From Methylobacterium sp. J-030 (GTDB lineage Bacteria > Pseudomonadota > Alphaproteobacteria > Rhizobiales > Beijerinckiaceae), in assembly GCF_022829545.1 (NCBI RefSeq), contig NZ_JAKSYM010000270.1:1-58725 (forward strand): DNA of 58,725 nucleotides, given 5' to 3'. The position numbers and the translations under genes are program-made. Shown piece after piece: positions 16,591 to 25,083 of this stretch. The notes beneath the pieces were generated by a model, which had not been told where the DNA came from, ran no database searches, and saw nothing but the letters and a program-made list of their open reading frames with translations. Each line of letters opens with the position of its first letter. Positions within the stretch are counted from its first letter, which is position 1.

Positions 16591-17712
16591 ATGCCGCCCG
16601 CCCCCGCCCTGGCCCTAGACCATCCTGTCGAAGCGCCGGTCGCAACGCCACGCCCGTCCCGCCTGTGGCGCCCGCGCCGGGTGCTGGTGACACCGGCGGC
16701 GCTGGAGCACGCCCATGGCCGGGCGATGCTGGCGCGCGCCGAGGCGCTGGGCTTGGCCGTCGAGCGCCTGACGGCCAACCGCCTGCCGAGCCCGCGCGAG
16801 CCGGACCCGCGCCGCGCCTACGTGGCCGCCAAGGCGACCCTCGCCCTCACGGTCGCGCCGCCGACGAAGCTGCGGCTCCAGCCGATCCCGCCCTCGGCCG
16901 ACTGGCGCTTCGACCTCGCCGAGGGCTGCCCGGCCCATTGCCAGTACTGCTACCTCGCGGGTTCGCTCCAGGGGCCGCCGGTGACCCGCGCCTACGCCAA
17001 TCTCGACGCGATCCTGGGCAATCTGGAAGCCTATGCCGGGCACGGCGCGGTGACCTCGGCCTCGGCCGAGCGGGCGCAGGAGGGCACCACCTTCGAGGCC
17101 TCCTGCTACACCGATCCGCTCGGCATCGAGCACCTCACCGGCTCGCTCTCGGCGGCGATCCGGCATTTCGGGGCCTGGGACGCGCCGGTGCAGCTGCGCT
17201 TCACCACGAAGTTCGCCGCCGTCGCGCCGCTCCTCGATCTGCCGCACAACCGGCGCACGCGTATCCGGTTCTCGGTCAACGCCCGTCCGGCGGCCCGCTA
17301 CGAGGGCGGCACCGACACCCTCGACGCGCGGCTCTGGGCGCTGGGCCAGATGGCGCGGGCGGGGTACCCGGTGGGGCTGACGATCGCGCCGATCCTGCCG
17401 GTGCCGGATTGGGAGGCGGCCTATACCGGGCTGATCCGCGACGCCGCCGATGCGCTGGCCGGTGTGCCGGACCTCGACCTCACCGCGGAACTCATCACCC
17501 ACCGCTTCACCCCCGGCTCGAAGGCGGTGCTGCGCGGCTGGTATCCGGGCTCGGACCTGCCCCTCGACGAGGCCGAGCGCGTGGAAAAGCGCACCAAGTT
17601 CGGCACGGTGAAGCACGTCTTCCCGAAGCCGCTGATGCAGGCGATGCGCGGCCATCTGACCGCCTGCCTCGCCCGCGACCTACCGGCGGCGCGGGTGCTG
17701 TACTGGACCTGA
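16591..17712 (+). CDS. Spore photoproduct lyase family radical SAM protein
   Basis: A radical SAM protein of the SplB-like family, about 373 residues. The cluster motif is C-x3-C-x2-C (CPAHCQYC, Cys113/117/120 from this start). A later Cys (172) lies in FEASCYTDPLGIEHLTGS, aligning with the Cys of Bacillus SP lyase that donates hydrogen to the thymine radical. Bacillus enzymes repair 5-thyminyl-5,6-dihydrothymine, made in spores; the role in non-spore-formers is not settled. An in-frame GTG at 16573 is an alternative start. The 2H phosphoesterase gene follows after 25 bases. Confidence 0.85.
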   Translation: MPPAPALALDHPVEAPVATPRPSRLWRPRRVLVTPAALEHAHGRAMLARAEALGLAVERLTANRLPSPREPDPRRAYVAAKATLALTVAPPTKLRLQPIPPSADWRFDLAEGCPAHCQYCYLAGSLQGPPVTRAYANLDAILGNLEAYAGHGAVTSASAERAQEGTTFEASCYTDPLGIEHLTGSLSAAIRHFGAWDAPVQLRFTTKFAAVAPLLDLPHNRRTRIRFSVNARPAARYEGGTDTLDARLWALGQMARAGYPVGLTIAPILPVPDWEAAYTGLIRDAADALAGVPDLDLTAELITHRFTPGSKAVLRGWYPGSDLPLDEAERVEKRTKFGTVKHVFPKPLMQAMRGHLTACLARDLPAARVLYWT

Positions 17713-17737
17713 GGGCCGCCGGCGCCATCTCGGCCCG

Positions 17738-18256
17738 ATGCAAGACGCTGCCCCCCTGATCCTGACTCTGGCCTTCGACGAGCCGACCTTCGCGCGCTTC
17801 GACGGCGAGCGGCGCCGGTTCTTTCCCGAAGCGCTGAACTTGATCCCGGCCCACGCCACGCTGTTCCACCACCTGCCCGGGGACCGGGAGCGCGGCGTCA
17901 TAGAGGCCATCACGGCACTCGCCCGGGCGCTCCCGCCCCCGGAGGTCGCCGTAACGGGCGTCCGCTTCACCGGCCGCGGCGTCGCCTACGCCCTCGAGTC
18001 CGAGGCCCTGGCGGGCTTCCGCAGCCGCCTCGCGAAGGAATTCGGGCCGCATCTCACCGCGCAGGACCGGCAGGGTTGGCGCCCGCACGTGACGGTGCAG
18101 AACAAGGTCGACCCCGGTACGGCGCGGGCGCTCCACGCCGATCTTCAGGCCGGCTTCGCACCGTTCCGCTTCACGGCTCCGGCGACGCTGCTCTGGCGCT
18201 ATCTCAGGGGGCCGTGGGAGGCTGTGGCCCGCCTGCCCTTCGGTGAGAACGCCTGA
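17738..18256 (+). CDS. 2'-5' RNA ligase family (2H phosphoesterase) protein
   Basis: A 172-residue protein of the 2H phosphoesterase superfamily, which includes bacterial LigT/ThpR-type enzymes acting on 2',3'-cyclic phosphates. Both catalytic HxT motifs are present: H39-A-T41 (LIPAHATLFHH) and H117-V-T119 (WRPHVTVQNK). Length is typical. It is just behind the SPL-family gene and its last bases overlap a possible GTG start of the PAP2 gene, suggesting one transcript. The physiological RNA or nucleotide substrate is unknown. Confidence 0.85.
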   Translation: MQDAAPLILTLAFDEPTFARFDGERRRFFPEALNLIPAHATLFHHLPGDRERGVIEAITALARALPPPEVAVTGVRFTGRGVAYALESEALAGFRSRLAKEFGPHLTAQDRQGWRPHVTVQNKVDPGTARALHADLQAGFAPFRFTAPATLLWRYLRGPWEAVARLPFGENA

Positions 18257-19046
18257 TGGCGCCCGCCCCGCGCCCGGTAATCACGCCGTGAGGGCGCCCG
18301 GCAGCCTGCGGCACAACCGCCTGATCGAGCCCGCCACGGCAGTCTGGCTGCGGCTGCGCCTCAACGAGGTCGGGCCCCTCGTGGCGCTCCTCGGCCTCAG
18401 CATCCTGGGCTACGGCTTCTTCTACCTCGCCCACGAGGTCGGCGAGGGCTCGACCGCCGCCCTCGACCGCCGGATCCTGCTCGCCTTGCGCAACCCGGCC
18501 GACCTCGCCGACCCGATCGGGCCGCCCTGGCTCGAGGAGACGATGCGCGACATCACCGGCCTCGGCAGCGTCTTCACGGTCCTGTTCCTGACCTGCGCGG
18601 TGGCGGCCTATCTGGCGGCCGCGGGCCGGCAGCGGATCGGCCTCTACGTGCTCGCCGCGGTGGGGAGCGGCGAACTGGTCTCCACGGTGCTGAAGCTGTT
18701 CTACCAGCGGCCGCGGCCGGACCTCGTCCCGCACGGCATGGAGGTGTTCACCGCGAGCTTTCCCAGCGGCCACGCCACCATGTCGGCCATCGCCTACCTG
18801 ACGCTGGCGACCCTGGTGGCGCGGGTGGAGCGGCACCGCCGCGCGAAGGCCCTGGTGATCGGGCTCGGCGTGAGCCTGACGCTGCTCGTCGGGATCAGCC
18901 GGATCTATCTTGGCGTCCACTGGCCGAGCGACGTGCTGGCCGGCTGGTGCATCGGTGCCGCCTGGGCCTGCCTGTGCTGGTTCGTCGCCCTTCAATTGCA
19001 GCGCCGCGGCGAGGTCGAGGCCCCCGACCCGCCGCCCCCGGCGTGA
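18243..19046 (+). CDS. PAP2-family membrane phosphatase
   Basis: A membrane phosphatase of the PAP2/undecaprenyl-pyrophosphatase type, up to 267 residues with about six hydrophobic helices. The three catalytic motifs are intact: KLFYQRPRP (151-159), PSGH (174-177) and SRIYLGVHWPSD (219-230). Substrates in this family are lipid phosphates such as undecaprenyl pyrophosphate or phosphatidate. The start is uncertain: GTG 18243 overlaps the preceding gene, and GTG 18288 would remove 15 residues without harm to the domain. Confidence 0.88.
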   Translation: MRTPDGARPAPGNHAVRAPGSLRHNRLIEPATAVWLRLRLNEVGPLVALLGLSILGYGFFYLAHEVGEGSTAALDRRILLALRNPADLADPIGPPWLEETMRDITGLGSVFTVLFLTCAVAAYLAAAGRQRIGLYVLAAVGSGELVSTVLKLFYQRPRPDLVPHGMEVFTASFPSGHATMSAIAYLTLATLVARVERHRRAKALVIGLGVSLTLLVGISRIYLGVHWPSDVLAGWCIGAAWACLCWFVALQLQRRGEVEAPDPPPPA

Positions 19047-19164
19047 CGATGCGTCGGCGCGGAGCCGGAAACAGCCTGATGCCCGACGGCGTTCCACCTG
19101 TGGACGGCGCCGATCCCTCCTCAAGGACGGCGCTGCCCTTCCGATCAGCGACGCGGCGAGGCCC

Positions 19165-20469
19165 ATGGCGGACGACGATTCTCGACTCTCTCGGCGCACC
19201 CTCCTGGCGGCCGGCAGCGCCCTGGCGGGCGCGGCGATCGGCGGCAACGGCGCCCAGGCGGCCCCGCCGGCGCCCATGGTCCCGGCCGATACCGGCGCGG
19301 TCCAGGGCGGCCGGGTGTTGTTCCCGAACTGGCGGGGCGCGGGCGACCGTCCGCCTGCGCCGACCCCCGCTCCGCAGCCCCCCGGCCAGCGGGTCGGCTA
19401 CTGCATCGTCGGCCTCGGGCGGCTGAGCCTCGACGAGATCCTGCCGGCCTTCGGCGAGGCCAAGCGCTCGCGGCTCGCGGCGGTGATGTCGGGCTCGCCC
19501 GACAAGGCCAAGCTCGTGGCCCGCCAGTACGGCCTGCCCGAGGACGCGGTCTACGGCTACGACGAATGGGACCGGCTGAAGGCCAACCCGGACGTCCACG
19601 CGGTCTACGTGGTGACGCCGAACGGCGTGCATCGCGACAACGTCGTGGCTGCGGCTGCGGCCGGGAAGCAGGTGCTCTGCGAGAAGCCGATGGCGGTCTC
19701 CTCGCAGGAATGCCGCGACATGATCGCGGCCTGCGCGAAGGCCAGCGTCAAGCTGATGATCGCTTATCGCTGCCAGTACGAGCCGCACAACCGGGCGGTC
19801 TTCAAGCTCGCCCGCACAGGAGAGTTCGGCAAGCCGAAGCTGATCCAGGCCTTCAACGGCCAGACCACCGGCCTGCCGGAGCAGTGGCGCCTGCGCAAGG
19901 CGCTGGCCGGCGGCGGCTCGTTGCCGGATATCGGCCTCTACTGCCTCAACACGACCCGCGCCCTGCTCGGCGAGGAGCCGGACCTGATCCAGGCCCAGAT
20001 CCATTCGCCGCCCGACGATCCGAAGTACCGCGAGGTCGAGGAGACGGTGAGCTTCACGCTGCGTTTCCCCTCCGGGGTGATCGCGCAGTGCCTGTCCAGC
20101 TACGGCGTCTACGAGGCGCGCAGCCTGACCCTGCACACGAGCAACGGGTCGATCGATCTGCAGAACGCCTTCGCCTACCAGGGGCAGCGGCTGTTCGTGG
20201 GCCACCGCGACGGCAAGAACGCAGCCCGGGACGAGCGCATCCTGAGCCCGAAGAACCAGTTCGCCCTGGAGATGGACCACTTCTCCCGGTGCGTTCAGGA
20301 GAATCTGCGCCCACGCACCCCCGGCGAGGAGGGTCTCCAGGACCAGGTGCTGATGGAGGCGATCTACGAAGCCGCCCGGACGGGGGTGCCGGTGAAGGTG
20401 GGACCGCCGGACGGCGCCGGAACCGGGCTCGACGTGACGCGGGGGCCGGAGCCGGAGGAGGCGGGCTGA
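19165..20469 (+). CDS. Tat-exported Gfo/Idh/MocA oxidoreductase
   Basis: A 434-residue NAD(P)-dependent sugar oxidoreductase similar to glucose-fructose oxidoreductase. The N-terminus has a twin-arginine signal, SRLSRRTLLAAGSALAGAA (residues 6-24), followed by a Pro/Ala-rich linker to about 75; periplasmic Zymomonas GFOR has the same design with tightly bound NADP. The Rossmann motif is GYCIVGLGRLS (78-88) and the conserved EKP is at 173-175. The C-terminal alpha/beta domain includes GGGSLPDIGLYCLN. The ATG at 19165 sets the Tat signal at the N-terminus. Substrate inferred only. Confidence 0.85.
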   Translation: MADDDSRLSRRTLLAAGSALAGAAIGGNGAQAAPPAPMVPADTGAVQGGRVLFPNWRGAGDRPPAPTPAPQPPGQRVGYCIVGLGRLSLDEILPAFGEAKRSRLAAVMSGSPDKAKLVARQYGLPEDAVYGYDEWDRLKANPDVHAVYVVTPNGVHRDNVVAAAAAGKQVLCEKPMAVSSQECRDMIAACAKASVKLMIAYRCQYEPHNRAVFKLARTGEFGKPKLIQAFNGQTTGLPEQWRLRKALAGGGSLPDIGLYCLNTTRALLGEEPDLIQAQIHSPPDDPKYREVEETVSFTLRFPSGVIAQCLSSYGVYEARSLTLHTSNGSIDLQNAFAYQGQRLFVGHRDGKNAARDERILSPKNQFALEMDHFSRCVQENLRPRTPGEEGLQDQVLMEAIYEAARTGVPVKVGPPDGAGTGLDVTRGPEPEEAG

Positions 20470-20595
20470 AGGTGCTCGCGAGCTGGCCGGGCGGATACGG
20501 TCAGCGTCGCCGAGTCCCTGGGATGGGGATGAGCGCATCACCTGTGTCGGAGATGAGGCGATGCTGTATGATCAGCGCCGACATGGAGGCTCACC

Positions 20596-20871
20596 ATGAC
20601 GATGTTGACGGTCACCGGGCAGGGTCAGGTTACGTTCCAGAGCGACGTGCTGGACCATTTGGGCATTCGGCCCGGCGACAAGATCCGGCTCAATCTATTG
20701 CCGAATGGCCGGGCTGAACTGATGGCGGAACAGACTCAGGGCTCGTGGGACGAGCTGCAGAACTTTTTCGCCGGCAAGACGAATGGTCAGCAGTTCTCGA
20801 TCGAAGACTTGAACGAGGCTGTTTCGGAAGCGGCCGCCGCCGCGGTTGAGGCCGGCTCGATCAAGGGATGA
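20596..20871 (+). CDS. AbrB/MazE-type antitoxin
   Basis: A 91-residue protein with an N-terminal SpoVT/AbrB swapped-hairpin DNA-binding domain (residues 3-46; VTGQGQVTFQSDVLDHLGI and PGDKIRL). The C-terminal half, with FSIEDLNEAVSEAAAAAVEAG, is the likely toxin-binding tail. GGAGG lies six bases before the ATG. Its stop overlaps the PIN toxin start, the usual antitoxin-first arrangement; such antitoxins normally repress their own operon. Confidence 0.85.
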   Translation: MTMLTVTGQGQVTFQSDVLDHLGIRPGDKIRLNLLPNGRAELMAEQTQGSWDELQNFFAGKTNGQQFSIEDLNEAVSEAAAAAVEAGSIKG

Positions 20872-21266
20872 GGATCAGCGTCGATACGAACGTGCTGCTG
20901 CGCGTCGTAGTCCCCGGGGACGAGGCGCAGCAGCGCTTGGCGATCGAGACGTTGAGAGCGGCGGAGGCGGTCGCGATCAGTGTCCACGTATTGTGCGAAC
21001 TTGCCTGGGTGATGGAGCGGACCTACGACGCGCCGCGGGCCGAGATTGCCGCTGCGATCCGGCTGTTCATGAAGACATCGAATGTGGTGCTGAACCGGCC
21101 CGCGGTGGAAGCAGGCCTCGAACTTCTCGACGCTGGCGGAGATTTCGCCGATGGAATCGTCGCTTACGACGGCATGTGGCTCGGAGGTGTGACCTTTGTG
21201 TCGTTCGACAGGAAGGCCGTAAAGCTTCTCACCCGGCGAGGCTATTGCGCTCAGCTGCTCGGTTGA
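20868..21266 (+). CDS. PIN-domain toxin (VapC-type ribonuclease)
   Basis: A 132-residue PIN-domain protein, predicted Mg2+-dependent RNase of a type II toxin-antitoxin pair. The acidic residues are in place: D6 (ISVDTNVLLR), E44 (VLCELAWV), D95 (FADGIVAYDG) and D114 (VSFDRKA). It starts in the ATGA overlap with the antitoxin stop. The pair lies between the GFOR-like gene and the flagellar cluster, and a hairpin follows the stop. The target RNA is unknown. Confidence 0.88.
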   Translation: MRISVDTNVLLRVVVPGDEAQQRLAIETLRAAEAVAISVHVLCELAWVMERTYDAPRAEIAAAIRLFMKTSNVVLNRPAVEAGLELLDAGGDFADGIVAYDGMWLGGVTFVSFDRKAVKLLTRRGYCAQLLG

Positions 21267-21277
21267 GCGCGGCGCGC

Positions 21278-21306
21278 CTCGTTCTGGGCATCGCTTCCAG
21301 AACGGG
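21278..21306. terminator. Hairpin between convergent toxin and flgH genes
   Basis: Perfect 8-base inverted repeat CGTTCTGG (21280-21287)/CCAGAACG (21297-21304) with a 9-base loop, extendable by two pairs including a wobble, in the 76-base space between convergent stops. A plausible bidirectional terminator without a T-tract. Confidence 0.5.
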
Positions 21307-21342
21307 GCGTGCGTCGTATCACAACCACGGAACCGCTTCGTC

Positions 21343-22092
21343 TCAGAACGGCAGCAGGATATCCACGATCTGCTGGCCGTAGCGCGGCTGCTGCACGTCG
21401 GTGATCTGGCCGCGGCCGCCATAGGCGATGCGGGCCTGGGCGATCTTGGCCGAGTCGATCGTGTTGTCGGATTCGATGTCCTCCGGCCGGACCACGCCGG
21501 CCACCACCATCTCGCGGATCTCGAAATTCACCCGGATCTCCTGCTTGCCCTCGACCACGAGGTTGCCGTTGGGCAGCACCTGGGTGACCACCGCGGCGAC
21601 GTTCGTCGTCACCGTCTCGGCGCGCTGGACCGAGCCGACGCCGTCGTTGGAGGTCGCCGAGGTGGCCGACAGCAGCGCCGTGCTGCCGACGCCGAAGGAT
21701 TTGCCCACCGCGTTGTTCTCCAGCCCCAGGGCGTTCGGCAGGCCGAAGCTCTCGGTGTTGGCCCGGGTCCGCTTGGTCTCGTTGCTGATGTTGGCCTGAT
21801 CGGTGACGTTGACCTTCACCGTCAGGATGTCGCCGAGCCGGGCGGCGCGCTGGTCCTTGAAGAAGGCACGCGAGCCGGTCCGCCACAGCGAGTTCGGCGC
21901 GTAGGAGACCGGCTGCACATCGGGCATCGGCATCCGCACCGGCTTGTAGCCGGGCTGGGTGGTCGGATCCTCGATCGCCGACAGCGCAGGCGTGGCACCG
22001 ACCTGCGACAGCCGGTCCGCGGTGTTGCAAGCGCCGAGCGTGGCCGCGATCAGCGCGGCGACGAGCGGCTTCAGGGCGGTGCGATGGGGCAT
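21343..22092 (-). CDS. flgH: Flagellar L-ring lipoprotein FlgH
   Basis: A 249-residue outer-membrane lipoprotein forming the flagellar L ring. A lipobox LGAC places the lipidated Cys at residue 22. Downstream blocks are family-typical: LWRTGSRAFFKDQRAARLGDILTVKV, ANISNETKRTR, NGNLVVEGKQEIRVNFE and VRPEDIESDNTI, ending YGQQIVDILLPF. The ATG at 22092 is preferred, since an in-frame ATG 27 bases upstream makes an unusually long lipoprotein leader. It is the last gene of flgF-flgG-flgA-flgH. Confidence 0.95.
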   Translation of the reverse strand: MPHRTALKPLVAALIAATLGACNTADRLSQVGATPALSAIEDPTTQPGYKPVRMPMPDVQPVSYAPNSLWRTGSRAFFKDQRAARLGDILTVKVNVTDQANISNETKRTRANTESFGLPNALGLENNAVGKSFGVGSTALLSATSATSNDGVGSVQRAETVTTNVAAVVTQVLPNGNLVVEGKQEIRVNFEIREMVVAGVVRPEDIESDNTIDSAKIAQARIAYGGRGQITDVQQPRYGQQIVDILLPF

Positions 22093-22125
22093 CGGGGTAC
22101 TCTTGAACACGGGCGGCATCGGCGA

Positions 22126-23259
22126 TCAGCGTAGGGACGCGGTCGCCTGGAGCGGGGTCGTGGACGCCTGTTGCTGGGGCGCGGGGCCGGGGCCCACCGA
22201 GACCCGGCCGGGGCCGATCACGGTCGCCTGCAGGACCTTCTGGGAGGCCGTGTTGACGACGTTGACCACGGCGCCCAGGCGCCCGCCCTGGTTGGCGAGG
22301 CCGCGCATCGCCAGGCTGACGCTCGGCGTCTCGTACACGATGGTCACGCTCTCGCCGCGGACGACGAGTTCGGGCGGCGCCGTGTCGCTGATCCGCAGCA
22401 CCGTGCCGGCCGCCAGCGCGTGCTGGGCGACCTCGCCCGCGACGGCAGCGCTCGCCTGCGCGTCGCTCGGGACCGAATCGCGCGGCCGGCGCTCCAGGGC
22501 GTAATCGCTGTCCTTCACGGCTTCGCCGCGGTCGAGGGACCGGGTGAGCACCGCCACGTCGCGCATCTCGAGGACCACGCCGGAGACGCGCAGCGAGGCC
22601 TGCCGCTCGCCGATGCTGACGAGGCCCGCGACCCGGTGGGAGCGCGGATCGTAGGTCAGGTCGAGGGCCGTGGCCTGTCCTTGAAGGTCGGCCGGGGCCA
22701 GCAGGGTCGGGCCCTCGCCGTCGAACCGGATCGATACGTTGACCGGGGCGAGGCCGTAGCCGCTCTCCAGGCCGTGCTTGAGCGCGGCCTCGATCTCCGG
22801 CGGGCCGATGCGGCGGGCGGCGCGCTGGACGGCGATCTGCATCCGGCCGCCGGTCTCGAGGCTGGTGAGGCCGAGCGCCGCGGCCGCATCGACGATGCGG
22901 CGGCTCTGGATCGTCCCGGTGGCGCCCAGCGGCGGGGCGCGGAACAGCGGCCGCCCGGCAAGGCCGGCCGGCGCCCCCTCCACGAGGTCGGCCAGCGTCA
23001 GCACGTCGCCGCGGGCGGTCACGTCGCCGCGCAGGCGCAGGCCGTCCGCCCGCGCCATGGCGGGGATTGCCAGCGCGCCGAGCGCCGCGAAGGCCAGCAC
23101 GGCCAGCATCGTGCGGAGCACCACCGCCATGCCGAGGGGCGAGACCCGCGGCCGGCGCCGGCGGACGATCGGGCTGAGGTCGCTCTCGTCCGGTGCCGTG
23201 CTGACGAGCGGCAGGACGGCGGCCTCGAAGGCGGTGTCGTGGTGCGGGTTGGCATACAT
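22126..23259 (-). CDS. flgA: P-ring assembly chaperone FlgA
   Basis: A 377-residue periplasmic chaperone for FlgI (P-ring) assembly. The C-terminal SAF/FlgA domain is recognised by RSLDRGEAVKDSDYALERRP and the final MRGLANQGGRLGAVVNVVNTASQKVL region. A hydrophobic export segment lies at about residues 44-70 (MAVVLRTMLAVLAFAALGAL), after 43 polar residues; either the true start is internal or the protein has an extra cytoplasmic tail. It sits between flgG and flgH. FlgI is not in the window. Confidence 0.88.
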   Translation of the reverse strand: MYANPHHDTAFEAAVLPLVSTAPDESDLSPIVRRRRPRVSPLGMAVVLRTMLAVLAFAALGALAIPAMARADGLRLRGDVTARGDVLTLADLVEGAPAGLAGRPLFRAPPLGATGTIQSRRIVDAAAALGLTSLETGGRMQIAVQRAARRIGPPEIEAALKHGLESGYGLAPVNVSIRFDGEGPTLLAPADLQGQATALDLTYDPRSHRVAGLVSIGERQASLRVSGVVLEMRDVAVLTRSLDRGEAVKDSDYALERRPRDSVPSDAQASAAVAGEVAQHALAAGTVLRISDTAPPELVVRGESVTIVYETPSVSLAMRGLANQGGRLGAVVNVVNTASQKVLQATVIGPGRVSVGPGPAPQQQASTTPLQATASLR

Positions 23260-23282
23260 CGTCGGAAATCTCGGCGGCGCGC

Positions 23283-24074
23283 TTAGCTGCGGAACATCTG
23301 CGAGGCGGTGGAGAGCATCTGGTCGGCGGCGGTGACGACCTTCGAGTTCATCTCGTAGGCGCGCTGCGCCGCGATCAGCGACGAGATCTCGGTAACGGCG
23401 TTCACGTTGGCCTCCTCCAGGTAGCTCTGCTGGAGATTGCCGAAGCCCTCGGATCCCGGCAGCGCGCTGATCGCCGGCCCGGAGGCGGCGGTCTCCACGA
23501 ACAGGTTGTCGCCGATCGATTCGAGGCCGACCTTGTTGATGAAGCGCGAGAGCTGGAACTGGCCGAGCGCCTGGGGCGCCGTCTGTCCCGGCAGCGTCGC
23601 CTGAACGGAGCCGGTGGCGCTGATCGTCACCGAGGTCGCGGTCTGCGGCACGGTGATGGCCGGATCGAGCAGGTAGCCGTCGCGGGTGACGAGCTGGCCC
23701 GAGGCCGAGAGGTCGAAGGAGCCGTCCCGCGTGTAGCCGGTGCGCCCGTCCGGCATCGTCACCCGGAAGAAACCCTCGCCGCGGATCGCGACGTCGTAAT
23801 CCTTCTCGGTCGAGGTCAGCGTGCCCTGTGACATCACCCGGGCGGTCGAGGTCGTCTTCACGCCCGAGCCGATCGCCAGCCCCGCGGGGAGCTGCGTGTT
23901 CTGCTCGGAGGTCGAGGAACCGGCCCGGCGCAGGTTCTGGTAGAGCAGATCCTGAAAATGCACCTGCTGGCGCTTGTAGCCGGTGGTCCGCAGGTTCGCG
24001 ATGTTGTTGGAGATGACCTGGACGTTCAGCTCCTGAGCCGCCATGCCGGTGGCGGCCGAGTAGAGGGCGCGCAT
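23283..24074 (-). CDS. flgG: Flagellar distal rod protein FlgG
   Basis: A 263-residue distal rod subunit. The N-terminal rod signature is MRALYSAATGMAAQELNVQV with NNIANLRTTGYKR, and the C-terminal helix is EISSLIAAQRAYEMNSKVV; both ends form the coiled-coil core of axial proteins. Length matches the family. It follows flgF after 15 bases and precedes flgA by 23, consistent with one operon. Confidence 0.97.
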   Translation of the reverse strand: MRALYSAATGMAAQELNVQVISNNIANLRTTGYKRQQVHFQDLLYQNLRRAGSSTSEQNTQLPAGLAIGSGVKTTSTARVMSQGTLTSTEKDYDVAIRGEGFFRVTMPDGRTGYTRDGSFDLSASGQLVTRDGYLLDPAITVPQTATSVTISATGSVQATLPGQTAPQALGQFQLSRFINKVGLESIGDNLFVETAASGPAISALPGSEGFGNLQQSYLEEANVNAVTEISSLIAAQRAYEMNSKVVTAADQMLSTASQMFRS

Positions 24075-24089
24075 CGCTGGAACGCCCCC

Positions 24090-24830
24090 TTACGCGACGT
24101 TGGCGAGGCGGCTGATCGCCGAGCCCCGCAAGTCGTCGAGGCGCGAGATCATGCTCGACACCATGGTGTAGGTGCGGTTCACGTCCATCAGCCGGGTCAT
24201 CTCGATCACCGGGCGGACGTTGGAGCGCTCCAGCGCCCCGGCCTCCAGGCGGCCTTCGAGACCGGCCGGTTGGCCGGCCTCCTGCGCCGCGTAGAGGTTG
24301 CCGCCCTCGTTGGTGAGCGCCTGCGGGTCGGCGAAGGTGACGAGCTTGATCCGGCCGCGGATGCCGAGGTTGGTCGAGACCGTGCCGTCGCTGCCGATCG
24401 CGAGCCCGGTCTCCTGCGCGTTGATCGCGATCGGGCCGCCGTCGCCCGCAACGGGGTAGCCGTCGCTGGTCACCAGGGTGCCCTGCGGGTTGACCTCGAA
24501 GGCGCCGTTGCGGGTGTAGCGCTCGCCCTGGGGCGTCTGCACGGCGATGAAGGCCGCGCCCTTGACGGCGACGTTGAGCGGGTTGCCGGTCTGCTCGATC
24601 GGACCCTGGCCGAGGTCGAGGGTGGTGCCCTGGTCGATGACGTAGGAGAGGCGCCGGTCCGGCCGGGCGAAGGAATCCGCCCTCGCCACCGGCATCAGGT
24701 ACTCCTGGAATCGGCTGCTGCGGGACTTGAACCCGTTGGTCGAGACGTTCGCCATGTTGTTGGCGATCACGTCCAGCTCGCGCTGGAGCGCCATCTGGCT
24801 CGACACGCCGATGAAGAGGGCATTCTGCAT
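24090..24830 (-). CDS. flgF: Flagellar proximal rod protein FlgF
   Basis: A 246-residue rod protein. The start MQNALFIGVSSQMALQRELD and the NNMANVSTNGFKSR block are typical, as is the C-terminal VIEMTRLMDVNRTYTMVSSM. The ATG at 24830 is chosen by homology; the frame stays open for 30 more codons without rod-like sequence. It is the first gene of the minus-strand flagellar operon, diverging from fliL across a 253-base region with a CtrA-type box. Confidence 0.95.
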   Translation of the reverse strand: MQNALFIGVSSQMALQRELDVIANNMANVSTNGFKSRSSRFQEYLMPVARADSFARPDRRLSYVIDQGTTLDLGQGPIEQTGNPLNVAVKGAAFIAVQTPQGERYTRNGAFEVNPQGTLVTSDGYPVAGDGGPIAINAQETGLAIGSDGTVSTNLGIRGRIKLVTFADPQALTNEGGNLYAAQEAGQPAGLEGRLEAGALERSNVRPVIEMTRLMDVNRTYTMVSSMISRLDDLRGSAISRLANVA

Positions 24831-25007
24831 CGTGAACTCTGGGACTCGCCGCCGCGGTGGCGGCAACGATCCATTCAGCATGCGCCATGCCAGCGCCGCC
24901 GGGGCCGATTTCGTTCGCAATTCGAATGGCTTGGCTCAGGATTCGGTTGCCCTGTCGGCAGGTCGCGCATGCGCTGCGGCAAACCTCGCCCGGCAGGAAT
25001 TGCCCGC

Positions 25008-25022
25008 TTAACGGCGCGTTAA
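25008..25022. promoter_or_regulatory. CtrA-type box (TTAA-N7-TTAA)
   Basis: TTAACGGCGCGTTAA matches the full CtrA consensus TTAA-N7-TTAA and is also an inverted repeat with 6-base arms. It lies 61 bases before the fliL ATG and 177 before flgF. TTAA is rare in this GC-rich window and no second TTAA-N7-TTAA was found by eye. In Caulobacter the fliLM promoter is a direct CtrA target, so control of fliL-fliM by CtrA is a reasonable inference. Confidence 0.75.
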
Positions 25023-25054
25023 CCGTGATGCTTCGATATCGGGGCGTACCCGAG

Positions 25055-25068
25055 CGCGGATATCCGCG
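25055..25068. promoter_or_regulatory. 14-bp perfect palindrome upstream of fliL
   Basis: CGCGGATATCCGCG is a perfect palindrome ending 15 bases before the fliL ATG. It could be an operator or an mRNA 5' hairpin close to the ribosome site. No regulator is assigned. Confidence 0.4.
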
Positions 25069-25083
25069 AGAGAGCATTATTCC

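Noticed and set aside
24993..25004. Sigma-54 promoter (GGCAGGAATTGC)
   Set aside because: The GG-to-GC spacing is eight bases, not the ten needed for the -24/-12 elements.
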